From Streptomyces triticirhizae (GTDB taxonomy: Bacteria; Actinomycetota; Actinomycetes; Streptomycetales; Streptomycetaceae), in contig NZ_RFFJ01000004.1 of the NCBI RefSeq assembly GCF_003696235.1, positions 1-64,000 on the forward strand: a stretch of DNA of 64,000 nucleotides, written 5' to 3'. The translations under genes and the position numbers were made by a program. The notes beneath the pieces were generated by a model. It searched no databases. It saw only the letters and a list, made by a program, of their open reading frames with translations, and was not told where the DNA came from. Below are positions 16,134 to 24,337 of this stretch, in pieces (within the stretch, counting starts at the first letter, position 1; every line of letters starts with the position of its first letter).

Positions 16134-16140
16134 TTTGGCG

Positions 16141-16223
16141 GAGGCGGTGCCCGGGTCTGATGCCGCAGTTCGCCGGGTGTCAGGCTTGGGTCAGGCTCAG
16201 GTGGGGCGTTGTCCGGCGGGGGG
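16141..16223. repeat. copy of the methyltransferase 3' flank
   Basis: GTGCCCGGGTCTGATGCCGC and CAGGTGGGGCGTTGTCCG correspond to 13134-13155 and 13187-13204, the stop region of the intact graspetide methyltransferase gene. A third version is at 12609-12640. Here it again follows a CRISPR repeat directly. Confidence 0.55.
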
Positions 16224-16783
16224 CGCGGGGGACTCCCGCCTCCGGGCGCGTTCGCTGCGGGAGTCGGCGGGGCGCGGACTACCAGGACGGCAGGCGTTGT
16301 TCGCGCGGCAGCGTGGTCGTTGAGCGAACGCAACACCCACCGGCCCGCCCCACACACGACCGGCACCGTCCCCGCGAGAAGCCCGACGATCCGCCACATC
16401 CGGGACAGGCCACGCGCCGCAGCAGGCCGGCGAAGCCGGTGCGCGCTACGCACGCCCCCAGCGGCCGGCCGGCCCGCAAAGAACGCCGCAGTCCCTTCGC
16501 CCGGAGGGCACGCACCGCCACTCCCCACCACCCCGACGGCAACGAACTCACCTTCCGGGAGACGCCCCTCCCCCTCCCAGCCAGCCCATCACAGTCATTC
16601 GTTACGCCCGCACCCGGCCGATCGTTCGCCACGTAGGCCCGGCGTCGTGGTCCGCGCCCGAGCCTCAACCACCATGCCCACACCACTCGTCAACAAACCA
16701 AACGACCAGTCGGGCTGCCCCGCACCGGCCACCGGCCCGCAGCCAGACCGGTCACAACCCACTACCCGCACCCACCTACCGCC
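16224..16783 (-). repeat. ~540-bp inverted repeat, arm B
   Basis: Reverse complement of arm A at 11978-12515, with the same order of conserved blocks. The arms point toward each other and enclose about 3.7 kb holding the graspetide operon and CRISPR array 2. No transposase or convincing ORF occurs in either arm. Confidence 0.75.
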
Positions 16784-17342
16784 GCCCCGACCCCGCCACC
16801 GCCACCGTCGTCACCTCGTCCAGCAGCCCGTCCAGCGCCGCCGCGATCCCCGGCGTGGGGCGGAACCCGGTCTCCTTGTCGACAAGTTCCTCGATGCCCG
16901 GCAGCGCCACCGGCTCGCCGGTGAGGCGCATCCCCAACCGTTCCAGCACCGGCCGCAGCGCCTCGGCGGCCGGGGCGCCGCCGGAGGCACCCGCGCTGTA
17001 GCTGACCAGCGCGACCGGCTTGTCGCGCCACTCCGCGTAGAGAAAGTCCAGCGCGTTCTTCAACGCGGCGCCGTAGCCGCCGTTGTACATCGGCAGCACG
17101 ATGAGGAACGCGTCGGAGGCGTCGATCAACGCGCTCCAGTTGCGGGTGTGTTGGTGGCGGTAGCGGCCGGTCGACGGATGCTCGGGCTCGTCGAGGAACG
17201 GGAGGCCGACCTCGGCCAGGTCCACCAGGCCCACCTCGCCGAACGGCTCCCGTTCCGAGGCCCGGCGGAGCAGCCAGGAGCCGACGGGGAGGCCGTTGGA
17301 GCCGGGGCGGTTGCTGCCGACGATGATGCTGAGTCGAGGCAC
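16776..17342 (-). CDS. NADPH-dependent FMN reductase
   Basis: Flavodoxin-fold NAD(P)H:FMN reductase of 188 aa. The phosphate loop is IIVGSNRPGSNG at residues ~7-18. The family motif PMYNGGYGAALKNALDFLY lies near residues 82-100, and VSYSAGASGG binds flavin further on. The GTG at 17342 is chosen because the sequence starts VPRLSIIVGSNRPG as in homologues; upstream residues are low-complexity. Likely cytoplasmic, supplying reduced flavin or reducing quinones/chromate. The last ~8 bases of its 3' end overlap the edge of inverted-repeat arm B, so this gene marks the border of the accessory patch. Confidence 0.82.
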   Translation of the reverse strand: MPRLSIIVGSNRPGSNGLPVGSWLLRRASEREPFGEVGLVDLAEVGLPFLDEPEHPSTGRYRHQHTRNWSALIDASDAFLIVLPMYNGGYGAALKNALDFLYAEWRDKPVALVSYSAGASGGAPAAEALRPVLERLGMRLTGEPVALPGIEELVDKETGFRPTPGIAAALDGLLDEVTTVAVAGSGRR

Positions 17343-17430
17343 GGTGTGGTTCTGCTTTCTCTGAAGTCTCTCCGGCGGGGCGGGCGGCCGGGCCGAAGAC
17401 CGGCGCACCGTTGCACACGGTATGCGAACG

Positions 17431-18096
17431 CTAGACCCGGAGTGATGAGCCTGCCGCCGCCCGGGGTGCCGGCGGCGGCAGGCTCAGCCAGGTGAGGGCG
17501 AGCTGGGTCAGCGGGCCGATGGTCAGCGCGTAGAGCACCGTGCCCAGGCCGACCGGGCCGCCCAGCAGCCAGCCGACGGCGAGCACGCCCAGTTCGATCC
17601 CCGTGCGGGCCCGGCGGATCGACAGGCCGCGCCGGGCGAGTCCGGTCATCAGGCCGTCGCGCGGGCCCGGGCCCAGGCCGGCCCCGACGTAGAGGCCGGT
17701 GGCGACGGCGCCGGTGCCGACGCCGGTCGCCAGCACCGCCCAGCGCAGCGGCAACGCGTCGAGCGTCGGCACCAGTTCGAGCGTGATTTCGGCGGCGATG
17801 CCGACCAGCAGCACGTTGCCGACGGTGCCGACGCCCGGCCGTTCCCGCAGCGGTATCCAGGCCAGCAGCACCAGCACGCCGACCAGCGTGACGACCAGGC
17901 CGAGCGGGGCGCCGGTGCGTTCGGCGAGGCCCTGGTGCAGGACGTCCCAGGACGGCAGGCCCAACTCCGCGCGGACCAGCAGGCCGAGCGAGCAGCCGAA
18001 GAGCGCGAGCCCGAGCAGCAGGGTGGCCAGTCGACGCGGGAGGGACACGGGTTTATATGACACGTCATGCACAGGGAGAACGTACCATGCCTGCAT
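17431..18096 (-). CDS. YczE/YitT-like integral membrane protein
   Basis: Membrane protein with about five hydrophobic segments. Family landmarks are GLLVRAELGLPSWDVLHQGL near residue 45 and LYVGAGLGPGPRDGLMTGL near 135, the repeated G-x-G-P-W/R-D motif of YczE/YyaS proteins. The function is not established; relatives are linked to transport or surfactin export control. The start is uncertain: ATG 18096 lies inside the MarR operator region, and GTGs at 18063 or 18045 would also fit. Divergent from a MarR regulator and probably its target. Confidence 0.75.
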   Translation of the reverse strand: MQAWYVLPVHDVSYKPVSLPRRLATLLLGLALFGCSLGLLVRAELGLPSWDVLHQGLAERTGAPLGLVVTLVGVLVLLAWIPLRERPGVGTVGNVLLVGIAAEITLELVPTLDALPLRWAVLATGVGTGAVATGLYVGAGLGPGPRDGLMTGLARRGLSIRRARTGIELGVLAVGWLLGGPVGLGTVLYALTIGPLTQLALTWLSLPPPAPRAAAGSSLRV

Positions 18097-18106
18097 GACG
18101 CGTCAA
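18057..18106. promoter_or_regulatory. paired MarR-type operators
   Basis: Two related dyads 38 bases apart: ATGACacGTCAT (18057-18068) and ATGACgcGTCAA (18095-18106). The second covers the MarR start codon and the first overlaps the membrane-protein start region. Such pairing between divergent genes is typical of MarR autoregulation. Confidence 0.6.
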
Positions 18107-18622
18107 GAAAACCAGGGGGAGACGGTCGCCACGGGCGAGGGCCCGCGTTGGCTCAGCCCGGAGGAGGACCGCGCCTGGCGCGGCTGGCGACGGATGCGGC
18201 TGCTGCTCACGGCCCGGATCTCCGCCGACCTCGCCGCCGACAGCGGGCTCTCCGACCCGGACTACGACGTGCTCTCCAAGCTCTCCGAGGCCGGCGGCGA
18301 GCTGCGGGTCACCGAGCTGGCCGGCTCGATGCTCTGGTCGCAGAGCCGGATCTCGCACCATCTGGTGCGGATGGCGCGGCGCGGCCTCGTCACCCGGGAC
18401 AGCTGCGCCGAGGACCGCAGGGGAACGGTCGCCCGCCTCACCGACGAGGGCCGGGCGGCGATCGAACGGGCGGCGCCGGACCATGTGGCCTCCGTGCGCC
18501 GCCATCTGATCGACCGCCTCACCCCGGCCCAGCTCGCCGCGCTGGCCGAGATCGCCGAGGCGGTGACCGAGCCGCTGCTCGCCGACGGTCGGGAGGAGGC
18601 ACCGGCAGACGACAACGGATGA
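18095..18622 (+). CDS. MarR-family transcription regulator
   Basis: Winged-helix regulator of 175 aa. The MarR pattern is clear: PDYDVLSKLSEAGGELRVTE, then the recognition helix region LAGSMLWSQSRISHHLVRM, and the wing RDSCAEDRRGTVARLTDEG. ATG 18095 lies inside a palindrome and has no good ribosome-binding site close by (GGGAG is 20 bases away), suggesting a leaderless or tightly autorepressed message. Divergent to the YczE-like gene, which it most likely controls. Confidence 0.88.
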   Translation: MTRQENQGETVATGEGPRWLSPEEDRAWRGWRRMRLLLTARISADLAADSGLSDPDYDVLSKLSEAGGELRVTELAGSMLWSQSRISHHLVRMARRGLVTRDSCAEDRRGTVARLTDEGRAAIERAAPDHVASVRRHLIDRLTPAQLAALAEIAEAVTEPLLADGREEAPADDNG

Positions 18623-18640
18623 GGCGCCGGGCGATCGCGC

Positions 18641-18660
18641 TTGACCTCAGGTCGACCTGA
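18641..18660 (+). promoter_or_regulatory. MerR-type promoter of the methyltransferase gene
   Basis: TTGACC (-35-like) is followed at once by the perfect 14-base palindrome TCAGGTCGACCTGA (18647-18660), placed where a MerR protein would twist an over-long spacer. The -10 is not obvious. A MerR gene lies 2 kb downstream (20642-20989), but its own site has a different sequence. Confidence 0.4.
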
Positions 18661-18678
18661 ACTCGCACCCTTGCGGGC

Positions 18679-19509
18679 ATGAACCACACGACAGACGCCC
18701 ACACGCCCAACGATCACCCGGCCAACGATCACGCGCCCACCACGAACGGTCACCCGGAACGGCCCCCCGCGCTGCTCGCCCGGCTGGACGCCGCCGACCG
18801 GCTGCCGGGAGCGGCCGAACTGCGGTCCTGGTCCTACGCGTTGCTGGCCCCGGACAGGCAACGGGCCGCCGCCACCGTCGTGGACGTCGGCTGCGGCGGC
18901 GGGCGGGCGGTCGCGGAGCTGGGGGAACGCGGGGTGCCGGCGGTCGGCGTGGACCCGGACGAGCGGATGATCGCGGCGGCGCGGGCCCGTTTCCCCGGCG
19001 CCGACCTGCGGATCGGCGACGCCTACGCGCTGCCGCTCCCGGACCGCTCGGCCGGCGGCTACCGGGCGGAGAAGGTGTTCCACGAACTGGCCGAGCCGGA
19101 ACGGGCGTTGGCCGAGGCCCGCCGGGTGCTGGCGCCCGGCGGGCGGATCGTGCTGCTGGGCCAGGACTGGGACACCCTTGTCATCGACTCCGACCACCCG
19201 GCGCTGACCCGCACCCTGGTGCACGCGCGCGCGGACCGGGTGACCGAGCCGCGCGCGGCGCGCCGTTCCCGTGCGCTGCTGCTGGACGCGGGGTTCGCGG
19301 ACGTTCGCCTCGCGGTGCGCACCCTGGTGCTCACCGGCCCTGACGCGCTGCCGGTGCTGCTCCCGCTGGCGCGGGCGGCGGCCGAAACCGGCGCGGTCAC
19401 CGCCGAGGAGGCGGACGCCTGGACCGCCGACCAGCGCCGCCGCGCGGAACGGGACCGCCTGCTGCTGGCCCTCCCGATCCTGGTCGCCTCGGGCACGGCC
19501 CCCGCCTGA
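18679..19509 (+). CDS. SAM-dependent methyltransferase (class I)
   Basis: Methyltransferase of 276 aa. The N-terminal 30 residues are a His/Asn/Pro-rich tail. SAM motif I is VVDVGCGGGRAVAELG near residues 67-82, the acidic motif II is VGVDPDERM, and the post-motif is ARRVLAPGGRIVLLGQDWDT, a ubiquinone/UbiE-like pattern. The substrate cannot be read from sequence. It has no clear ribosome-binding site before ATG 18679 and a MerR-type promoter palindrome just upstream, so it may be an effector-induced gene. A GC-rich hairpin separates it from the convergent oxidoreductase. Confidence 0.82.
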   Translation: MNHTTDAHTPNDHPANDHAPTTNGHPERPPALLARLDAADRLPGAAELRSWSYALLAPDRQRAAATVVDVGCGGGRAVAELGERGVPAVGVDPDERMIAAARARFPGADLRIGDAYALPLPDRSAGGYRAEKVFHELAEPERALAEARRVLAPGGRIVLLGQDWDTLVIDSDHPALTRTLVHARADRVTEPRAARRSRALLLDAGFADVRLAVRTLVLTGPDALPVLLPLARAAAETGAVTAEEADAWTADQRRRAERDRLLLALPILVASGTAPA

Positions 19510-19535
19510 ACGGCCGGGCGGCCCCCGGGCGGGAA

Positions 19536-19558
19536 CGGGCCGGCCCGGCGCCGGCCCG
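19536..19558. terminator. bidirectional hairpin between convergent genes
   Basis: CGGGCCGG and CCGGCCCG form an 8-bp stem around CCCGGCG. It lies between the methyltransferase and the quinone oxidoreductase and has no T-tract. Confidence 0.45.
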
Positions 19559-19578
19559 GCGGCCCGGGAAGCGCGACC

Positions 19579-20595
19579 TCAGCGCCAGGGGTCGAGGGCG
19601 TGCTTGCCCCGGGTGGTGCCGGCCGCCAACGCGCGGAGCAGCGCCGGGCCTTCGGCCAGCGGGTGGACCTCGGGGGCGCCGGGCGGGTAGACGCCCCGGT
19701 CGATGAGCGCGCGCAGCTCGGTGAGGAGCGCGCGATAGGTCGCGGGCGCCTCCCGCGCGAGGGTGCCGATGTGCAGGCCCCTGATCTGGACCGGGTGGCG
19801 GAAGACGAGGTCGTGGGTGCTGACGCTCGCGTCGCCGGAGGCCGCGCCGTAGACCACCACCCGCCCGGTGACCGGCCGGGCGGCCGCCAGGCTGGCGGCG
19901 AACGTGGCCCGCCCGACCGACTCCAGCACGAGGTCGACGCCGCCGGTCAGGCGGCCGATCTCCTCGGCCAGGTCGGGGCGCCGGGCGTCGAGGACGTCCT
20001 CGACGCCCAGCGCGCGCACCGCCGCGTGCTTGGCCGGCGAGGCGGTGGCGATCACCCGCGCCCCGTGGTGGCGGGCCAGGCGGACCGCCGCCTGGCCGAC
20101 GCCGCCGGCCGCCGCGTGGATCAGCACCGTCTCGCCGGGGGCGATGTCACCCAGCGGGCGGAGCGCGGCCAGGGCGGTGGCCCAGTTGAGGACCAGGCCC
20201 AGGGCCTGGGCTTCCGTCCAGCCGGGCGGAACGGGCAGCGCCTCGGCGGCCGGCATCGTCATATAGGGGGCGAACGCGCCGGGCCCGGCGCCGATCACCC
20301 GGGAGCCGACCGGGAGCGGGTCCCCGACGTCGGGACCGATGGCGACGATCTCGCCGGCCGCCTCGAAGCCGGCGACAAAGGGCGGCGGGGGCCCGCCGGC
20401 GTAGGTGCCGCGCGCCCGCAGCACGTCGGCGAAGTTGACGCCGGCCGCGCCGACGCGGACCAGATAGGCGCCGGGTTCCGGCTCGGGGCGGGGGTGGTCG
20501 GGTTCGAGTGCCAGCGCCTCTGGCCCCCGGAGGGAGCGCTGGACCAGCGCCCGCATCCTCGCTGGGCCTGCGGCTGGGTGTGCGGTGGTTGCCAT
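19579..20595 (-). CDS. NADPH:quinone oxidoreductase-like MDR protein
   Basis: Medium-chain dehydrogenase/reductase (338 aa) of the zinc-free quinone-reductase class. It has the early GAAGVNFADVLRARGTYAG motif, the substrate region PVGSRVIGAGPGAFAPYM, and the nucleotide-binding VLIHAAAGGVGQAAVRLARH at residues ~148-167. No structural-zinc Cys cluster is present, supporting the quinone-reductase assignment. The start follows a MerR-type promoter, and the MerR gene is directly upstream on the same strand, so expression is probably induced by an electrophile or drug sensed by that regulator. Confidence 0.85.
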   Translation of the reverse strand: MATTAHPAAGPARMRALVQRSLRGPEALALEPDHPRPEPEPGAYLVRVGAAGVNFADVLRARGTYAGGPPPPFVAGFEAAGEIVAIGPDVGDPLPVGSRVIGAGPGAFAPYMTMPAAEALPVPPGWTEAQALGLVLNWATALAALRPLGDIAPGETVLIHAAAGGVGQAAVRLARHHGARVIATASPAKHAAVRALGVEDVLDARRPDLAEEIGRLTGGVDLVLESVGRATFAASLAAARPVTGRVVVYGAASGDASVSTHDLVFRHPVQIRGLHIGTLAREAPATYRALLTELRALIDRGVYPPGAPEVHPLAEGPALLRALAAGTTRGKHALDPWR

Positions 20596-20612
20596 GGTGC
20601 GGACGGTAGAAG

Positions 20613-20636
20613 CCTCACGCCGGCGTGAGGGTCAAG
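20613..20636 (-). promoter_or_regulatory. MerR operator/promoter of the quinone oxidoreductase
   Basis: CCTCACGCCGGCGTGAGG (20613-20630) is a perfect 18-base palindrome. On the minus strand TTGACC (20636-20631) is the -35 and TTCTAC/TCTACC about 19 bases later the -10, the long spacer that MerR proteins act on. It lies between the MerR stop and the oxidoreductase start. Confidence 0.65.
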
Positions 20637-20641
20637 CGCCG

Positions 20642-20989
20642 TCACTCGGCCGCTCGTTGGAGGAACGCGTCGAGCGCCGCCTGTCGGGCCTGGAGCGCGG
20701 CGATGTGGGCGGCGAGCCGGTCGCGGTAGGCGGCGATCTCGGCGAGGAGTTCGGCCGGGGGCGCGGTCGGCGGCGCGGCGTCGGGGCCGGCGAGGGCCTC
20801 GCGGACCAGGCGGAGCGGCAGCCCGCTCGCGAGGAGTTCGCGGACGGCCAGGACGCGGCCGATGGTCGGCCGGCAGTAGTCGCGGTAGCCGTTGGCCAGA
20901 CGGCCGGGGACGATCAGGCCCTCGTCCTCGTAGTGCCGCAACGCCCGCACGCTCACGCCGCTGACCCGAGCGGCCTCCCCGATCCTCAT
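20642..20989 (-). CDS. MerR-family transcription regulator
   Basis: A 115-aa MerR protein starting MRIGEAARVSGVSVRALRHYE, the canonical N-terminal winged helix. It is followed by GLIVPGRLANGYRDYCRPTI and a long C-terminal coiled coil (EIAAYRDRLAAHIAALQARQ). No Cys cluster for metals is present, so a small organic inducer is more likely. The start at 20989 is set by homology; the frame continues upstream without family similarity. It sits 46 bases before the quinone oxidoreductase and a perfect MerR palindrome, its probable target. Confidence 0.87.
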   Translation of the reverse strand: MRIGEAARVSGVSVRALRHYEDEGLIVPGRLANGYRDYCRPTIGRVLAVRELLASGLPLRLVREALAGPDAAPPTAPPAELLAEIAAYRDRLAAHIAALQARQAALDAFLQRAAE

Positions 20990-21297
20990 GAGCGGGACAA
21001 CGCGCCGGCGCGCGCTCCTCTTCCGCGCGCCCGCAACGCGCCACCCCGGCGCGCCCCCCGCCCGCCGCTCCCCTGCCAACTCCCTGGCATATGCGGCGGC
21101 TTGACTGTCCCCGAACAAGAAAGAACCGACCCGCCCTCTGGCGAACGCGCGTAGATCTCGGGCACCATCCTGTTCGCACGGCGGCATCGCGCCGTCGTCC
21201 GCGACCAGTCCGTACCCGCATGGCCCGTCCGCGTTCACCAGCCGACCGTCCCCGGGCACAGGGGGCGGTTCCCCACACCACTGAAGGGTTCCCCCAC
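20990..21297. other. divergent intergenic region
   Basis: This 308-base gap separates the MerR gene (minus) from the secreted M15-like protein (plus). It contains the promoters of both. No clear palindrome, repeat or RNA gene was recognised. Confidence 0.35.
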
Positions 21298-21846
21298 ATG
21301 CGCATTCGTTCCGTGCTCGGCGTGCTCGCGCTCGCCGGCGCCTCGTTGTTCGCCGCCCCCTCGGTCAGCGCGGCGGCCGAGAGCGACCCGGCGGCGGTCG
21401 TCGAACCGGCGGCCGCCGAGACCGTGGCGCCGCTGGTCACCAAGATCACGCACGCCCAGGCGACCTCGCGGTTCTCGTCCTCCGGCATCACCTGGTCGTC
21501 CTCCGGCGGCTGTTCCGACCGCAACGTCCCCACCTGCACCTCGTTCGAACAGCTGAACCTCGCCTCGGCGCAGGGCGCGCAGACCCTGAAGTCGGCCAGC
21601 GGCTGCCCGTTGAACATCACCGGCGGCACCGAGACCGGGCACGCCGGCGGGACCTACAGCCACTGGAACGGCTACAAGCTGGACTTCGGCCTCAACAGCT
21701 GCCTCAACTCCTATGTGACCAGCGCCTTCACCTACATCGGGCAGCGCGGTGACGGCGCCGCGCTCTACGAGTCGGCCTCCGGCAACATCTACGCCCGCGA
21801 GAGCAACCACTGGGACGTCACCTACTACAACTGCGGCGGCTGCTGA
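21298..21846 (+). CDS. secreted M15-like peptidase-fold protein
   Basis: Exported protein of 182 aa. The Sec signal (MRIRSVLGVLALAGASLFAA, cleavage near AAPSVSAAA) precedes a short acidic spacer. The mature domain carries TGGTETGHAGGTYSHWNGYK followed by LDFGL, that is S-H-x-x-G-x-x-x-D, matching the zinc motif of M15/VanY D-Ala-D-Ala peptidases. The C-terminal ESNHWDVTY supplies the last His. Six Cys suggest disulfides. It probably acts on peptidoglycan or is an M15-derived binding domain; the catalytic base is not certain. Monocistronic. Confidence 0.6.
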   Translation: MRIRSVLGVLALAGASLFAAPSVSAAAESDPAAVVEPAAAETVAPLVTKITHAQATSRFSSSGITWSSSGGCSDRNVPTCTSFEQLNLASAQGAQTLKSASGCPLNITGGTETGHAGGTYSHWNGYKLDFGLNSCLNSYVTSAFTYIGQRGDGAALYESASGNIYARESNHWDVTYYNCGGC

Positions 21847-21939
21847 GCCGGCGCCCGCTCCCCCGCCGGCCGAGCCGCCCGGCTCGGCCGGCACACCGGC
21901 CCCGCCGCCTCCCGCCGTCGGCCACCGCGACGGGTCAGG

Positions 21940-23022
21940 ATGCGCTCTATGTCCGAGACCGCGTCCGAGATCGTGTCCGAGATCGTGTCCGAGATCGTGA
22001 CCGGCCAGTGGCCGCTGGGGTGGAGCGTGGCGCTCTTCCTGGCCGCCGGCCTGCTGACCGTGGTGGGCAGCATCCGGCTGGCCATGCTGGGCGATGTGCT
22101 CGCCGACCGCACCGGGCGGGGCGAGGCGCTGTTCGGGGCGGTCTTCTTCGGCCTGGTGGCCTCGCTCTCCGGGATCGTGATGACGGCGGTGAGCGCGGCC
22201 GACCACCACCCGGACCTGGCGTACAGCAACGCGGTGGGCGGCATCGCCGCGCAGACCCTGGCGGTGGCGGCCGCTGACGCGGCCTACCGCCGGGTGAACC
22301 TGGAGCACGCGGCGGCCTCGCTGCCCAACCTGCTCTTCGGCTGTCTGCTGATCGGGCTGCTGGGCCTGGCGTTGATGGGCAGCTTCAGCCCGGAGGTCAC
22401 CGTGGCGGGGGTGCACCCGGTCTCGGTGGTGATGGTGGCGTTCTACTGGGGCGGGCTGCGGCTGATCAGCGACCGCTCGCGGCCGATGTGGGTGGCGGTG
22501 CGCACCAGCGACACGGTGCCGGACCGGCCGCAGGCCGAGGAGGCGACGCGGGGGCGGCGCACCGGCTCGCTGTGGGCCGAGTTCCTGGGCATCGCGGGCG
22601 CTGTGGTGGTCGGCGGCTGGGTGGTGGCCCGGGCGGCGGAGACGTTCGTGGCGCTGACGGGCCTGCGCGCCGGCTTCGTGGGCGCGGTGCTGATGGGCGT
22701 GGTCAACGCGCTGCCGGAGACGGTCACCGCGATCGCGGCGGTGCGCAGGGGCGCGGTCACGCTCGCGATCGCGGCCGTGATCGGCGGGAACTGTCTGGAC
22801 GCGCTGAACCTGGTGGTCGGAGACCTGGCGTACCGGGGCGGCTCGCTCTACCACGCGGCCGAGCCCGACCAGCTGTTCCTGACGGCGGGCGCGCTGGTGA
22901 TGACGACGGTGCTGCTGGGCGGCCTGTTGGTGCGTCAGGAGCGCGGCTGGCTGCGGCTGGGCTTCGACGGGGTGCTGCTGATCGCGCTCTATGCCGCGAC
23001 GGTGGTGGTACTCGCCTTCTGA
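21940..23022 (+). CDS. CaCA-type cation/Ca2+ exchanger-like membrane protein
   Basis: Polytopic membrane protein (360 aa, about 10 segments) of the sodium/calcium exchanger superfamily. The second alpha-repeat is well kept: VNALPETVTAIAAVRRGAVT followed by GGNCLDALNLVVGD. The first repeat (near residues 60-95, AVFFGLVASLSGIVMTAVSA) has lost the acidic residue, so ion coupling may be altered. The N-terminus is SETASEIVSEIVSEIV, from three tandem 12-base units (GAGATCGTGTCC). The start is ATG 21940 or 21949. Transported ion not deducible. Confidence 0.68.
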   Translation: MRSMSETASEIVSEIVSEIVTGQWPLGWSVALFLAAGLLTVVGSIRLAMLGDVLADRTGRGEALFGAVFFGLVASLSGIVMTAVSAADHHPDLAYSNAVGGIAAQTLAVAAADAAYRRVNLEHAAASLPNLLFGCLLIGLLGLALMGSFSPEVTVAGVHPVSVVMVAFYWGGLRLISDRSRPMWVAVRTSDTVPDRPQAEEATRGRRTGSLWAEFLGIAGAVVVGGWVVARAAETFVALTGLRAGFVGAVLMGVVNALPETVTAIAAVRRGAVTLAIAAVIGGNCLDALNLVVGDLAYRGGSLYHAAEPDQLFLTAGALVMTTVLLGGLLVRQERGWLRLGFDGVLLIALYAATVVVLAF

Positions 23023-23080
23023 CCCGGCACGCCCTGGCGAGGTCTCGCCGGGTCAGAAGACGATTTCCGGCCACGCACGC

Positions 23081-23102
23081 GTCACCCGGTGCCGGGGGTG
23101 AC
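23081..23102. terminator. hairpin between convergent genes
   Basis: GTCACCC and GGGTGAC form a 7-bp stem around an 8-base loop, between the exchanger gene and the convergent laccase gene. Confidence 0.5.
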
Positions 23103-23118
23103 GCGCGGGACCCGGTCT

Positions 23119-24114
23119 CTAGTGATGCGACGAACCGCCCTGCGCCTCGGGCTGGTTGCCGGACGGCTCGGCGTGGTGGCCGGGGTCGCCCGGGGCGTTG
23201 CCCTCGGCGTCGGAGACGATCAGCATCCCGGCCATGCCCATGTCGGAGTGCGACTGGACGTGGCAGTGGTACATCCAGTGGCCCGGGCCGACGTGCTCGC
23301 CGGCGATCACCTGGAAGCCGAAGGACTCGGCCGGGCCGCAGATCTTGGTGTCGATGATCCGGCTGGGGTCGCTCTCGCTCTCCAGCAGCCCGGTGCGGTT
23401 GTCGGCCCAGCGGTGACCGTGCAGGTGGAACGTGTGGTAGAACTCGCCGTGCGTGATGGAGACGAACTCCACGCGCTCGCCGAGCACCGCCTCGAAGTCG
23501 GGCCCGGTCTGGAGGTTGTTGGTGGTCATGTCGTTGAAGACGACGGTGAACGTCCTGTCCGGCAGCACGTCGCCCTCGCGCCGCACCACCAGCGGGCCGT
23601 AGAGCCCGCGCTGGAGGCCGCCGGTGCCGTGCTCGGTGCCGACGATGTGGTCGTGGTAGTGCCAGTAGCCGGCGCTGCCCGGTATGAACGTTCCGTCCTC
23701 GCGCACGCCGGGGGCGTGGGTGGTCCAGGTGTAGACGCGGCTCTCGCCGGGTGGCACGGTGCTGTTGGTGTGCGCGGTGCCGTCGTTGTCGATGGTGTAG
23801 TCAACCCCGTGCACATGGAGGGACACATCCACGTCCATGGTGTTGACCAGTTCGATCTCGTAGGTGTCGCCCTCGTACATCTCCAACAGGGGCCCGGGGA
23901 TGGTCGCCTGACCGGGCTCCAGACCGTAGCCGGCCTGCCCGTCGGCGACCTCCTCGGCGTAGAGGGTGATCGTTTTCACCTCGGCGGGGCGGGGCTCGCC
24001 GCTGGCCCGGCCGGCCGTGACACCCACGGCCGTCGCGGCAAGCCCGGCCGGGGCTAGGGCGGCGGCGGCCGCGCCGGTGGTGAAGATTCGCCGGGAGACG
24101 CCTGGTCGACGCAT
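23119..24114 (-). CDS. small (two-domain) laccase, Tat-exported multicopper oxidase
   Basis: Multicopper oxidase of 331 aa, the size of streptomycete small laccases. The twin-arginine signal [18 protein letters not shown] lies at residues 7-24. All four copper motifs are present: HVHG (near 100), HYHDH (near 155), HTFHLHGH (near 230) and [12 protein letters not shown] (near 285), so type 1, 2 and 3 coppers can bind. The C-terminus is His-rich (ending GGSSHH). It oxidises phenolic or small redox substrates at the cell surface with O2. Divergent to the exported ThuA-PQQ-type dehydrogenase. Confidence 0.93.
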   Translation of the reverse strand: MRRPGVSRRIFTTGAAAAALAPAGLAATAVGVTAGRASGEPRPAEVKTITLYAEEVADGQAGYGLEPGQATIPGPLLEMYEGDTYEIELVNTMDVDVSLHVHGVDYTIDNDGTAHTNSTVPPGESRVYTWTTHAPGVREDGTFIPGSAGYWHYHDHIVGTEHGTGGLQRGLYGPLVVRREGDVLPDRTFTVVFNDMTTNNLQTGPDFEAVLGERVEFVSITHGEFYHTFHLHGHRWADNRTGLLESESDPSRIIDTKICGPAESFGFQVIAGEHVGPGHWMYHCHVQSHSDMGMAGMLIVSDAEGNAPGDPGHHAEPSGNQPEAQGGSSHH

Positions 24115-24337
24115 GTGCGGAGCCTTCCTCGCTCATCGGTCAACGACTCTGATGGCGCCTCATGGTATGAGCACGACAAGAGTTTGCCCACCCTCAGGAC
24201 AAAGTTTCCTCGATTCCGGTCATAGCCATTGGCGTCTCGGCAAAAGAGGTCTAGCTTCCTTGGGCGTTGCTCCAGCTTCAGTTCTCCACGCAGGACCATC
24301 ACGCAGGATCACCACCCAGGAGGGGCGGGCGAGCTTC
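24115..24337. promoter_or_regulatory. divergent promoter region laccase/dehydrogenase
   Basis: This 223-base, comparatively AT-rich stretch (CATGGTATGAGCACGACAAG, AGTTTCCTCGATTCC) holds the promoters of both exported redox genes. No palindrome is obvious. Confidence 0.4.

Noticed and set aside
16127..17495. Long plus-strand frames across arm B and the FMN reductase gene
   Set aside because: Antisense shadow of the reductase and of GC-rich repeat sequence.
21949..21999. Tandem GAGATCGTGTCC units as an intergenic repeat
   Set aside because: They lie inside the exchanger gene and encode an in-frame SEIV repeat.
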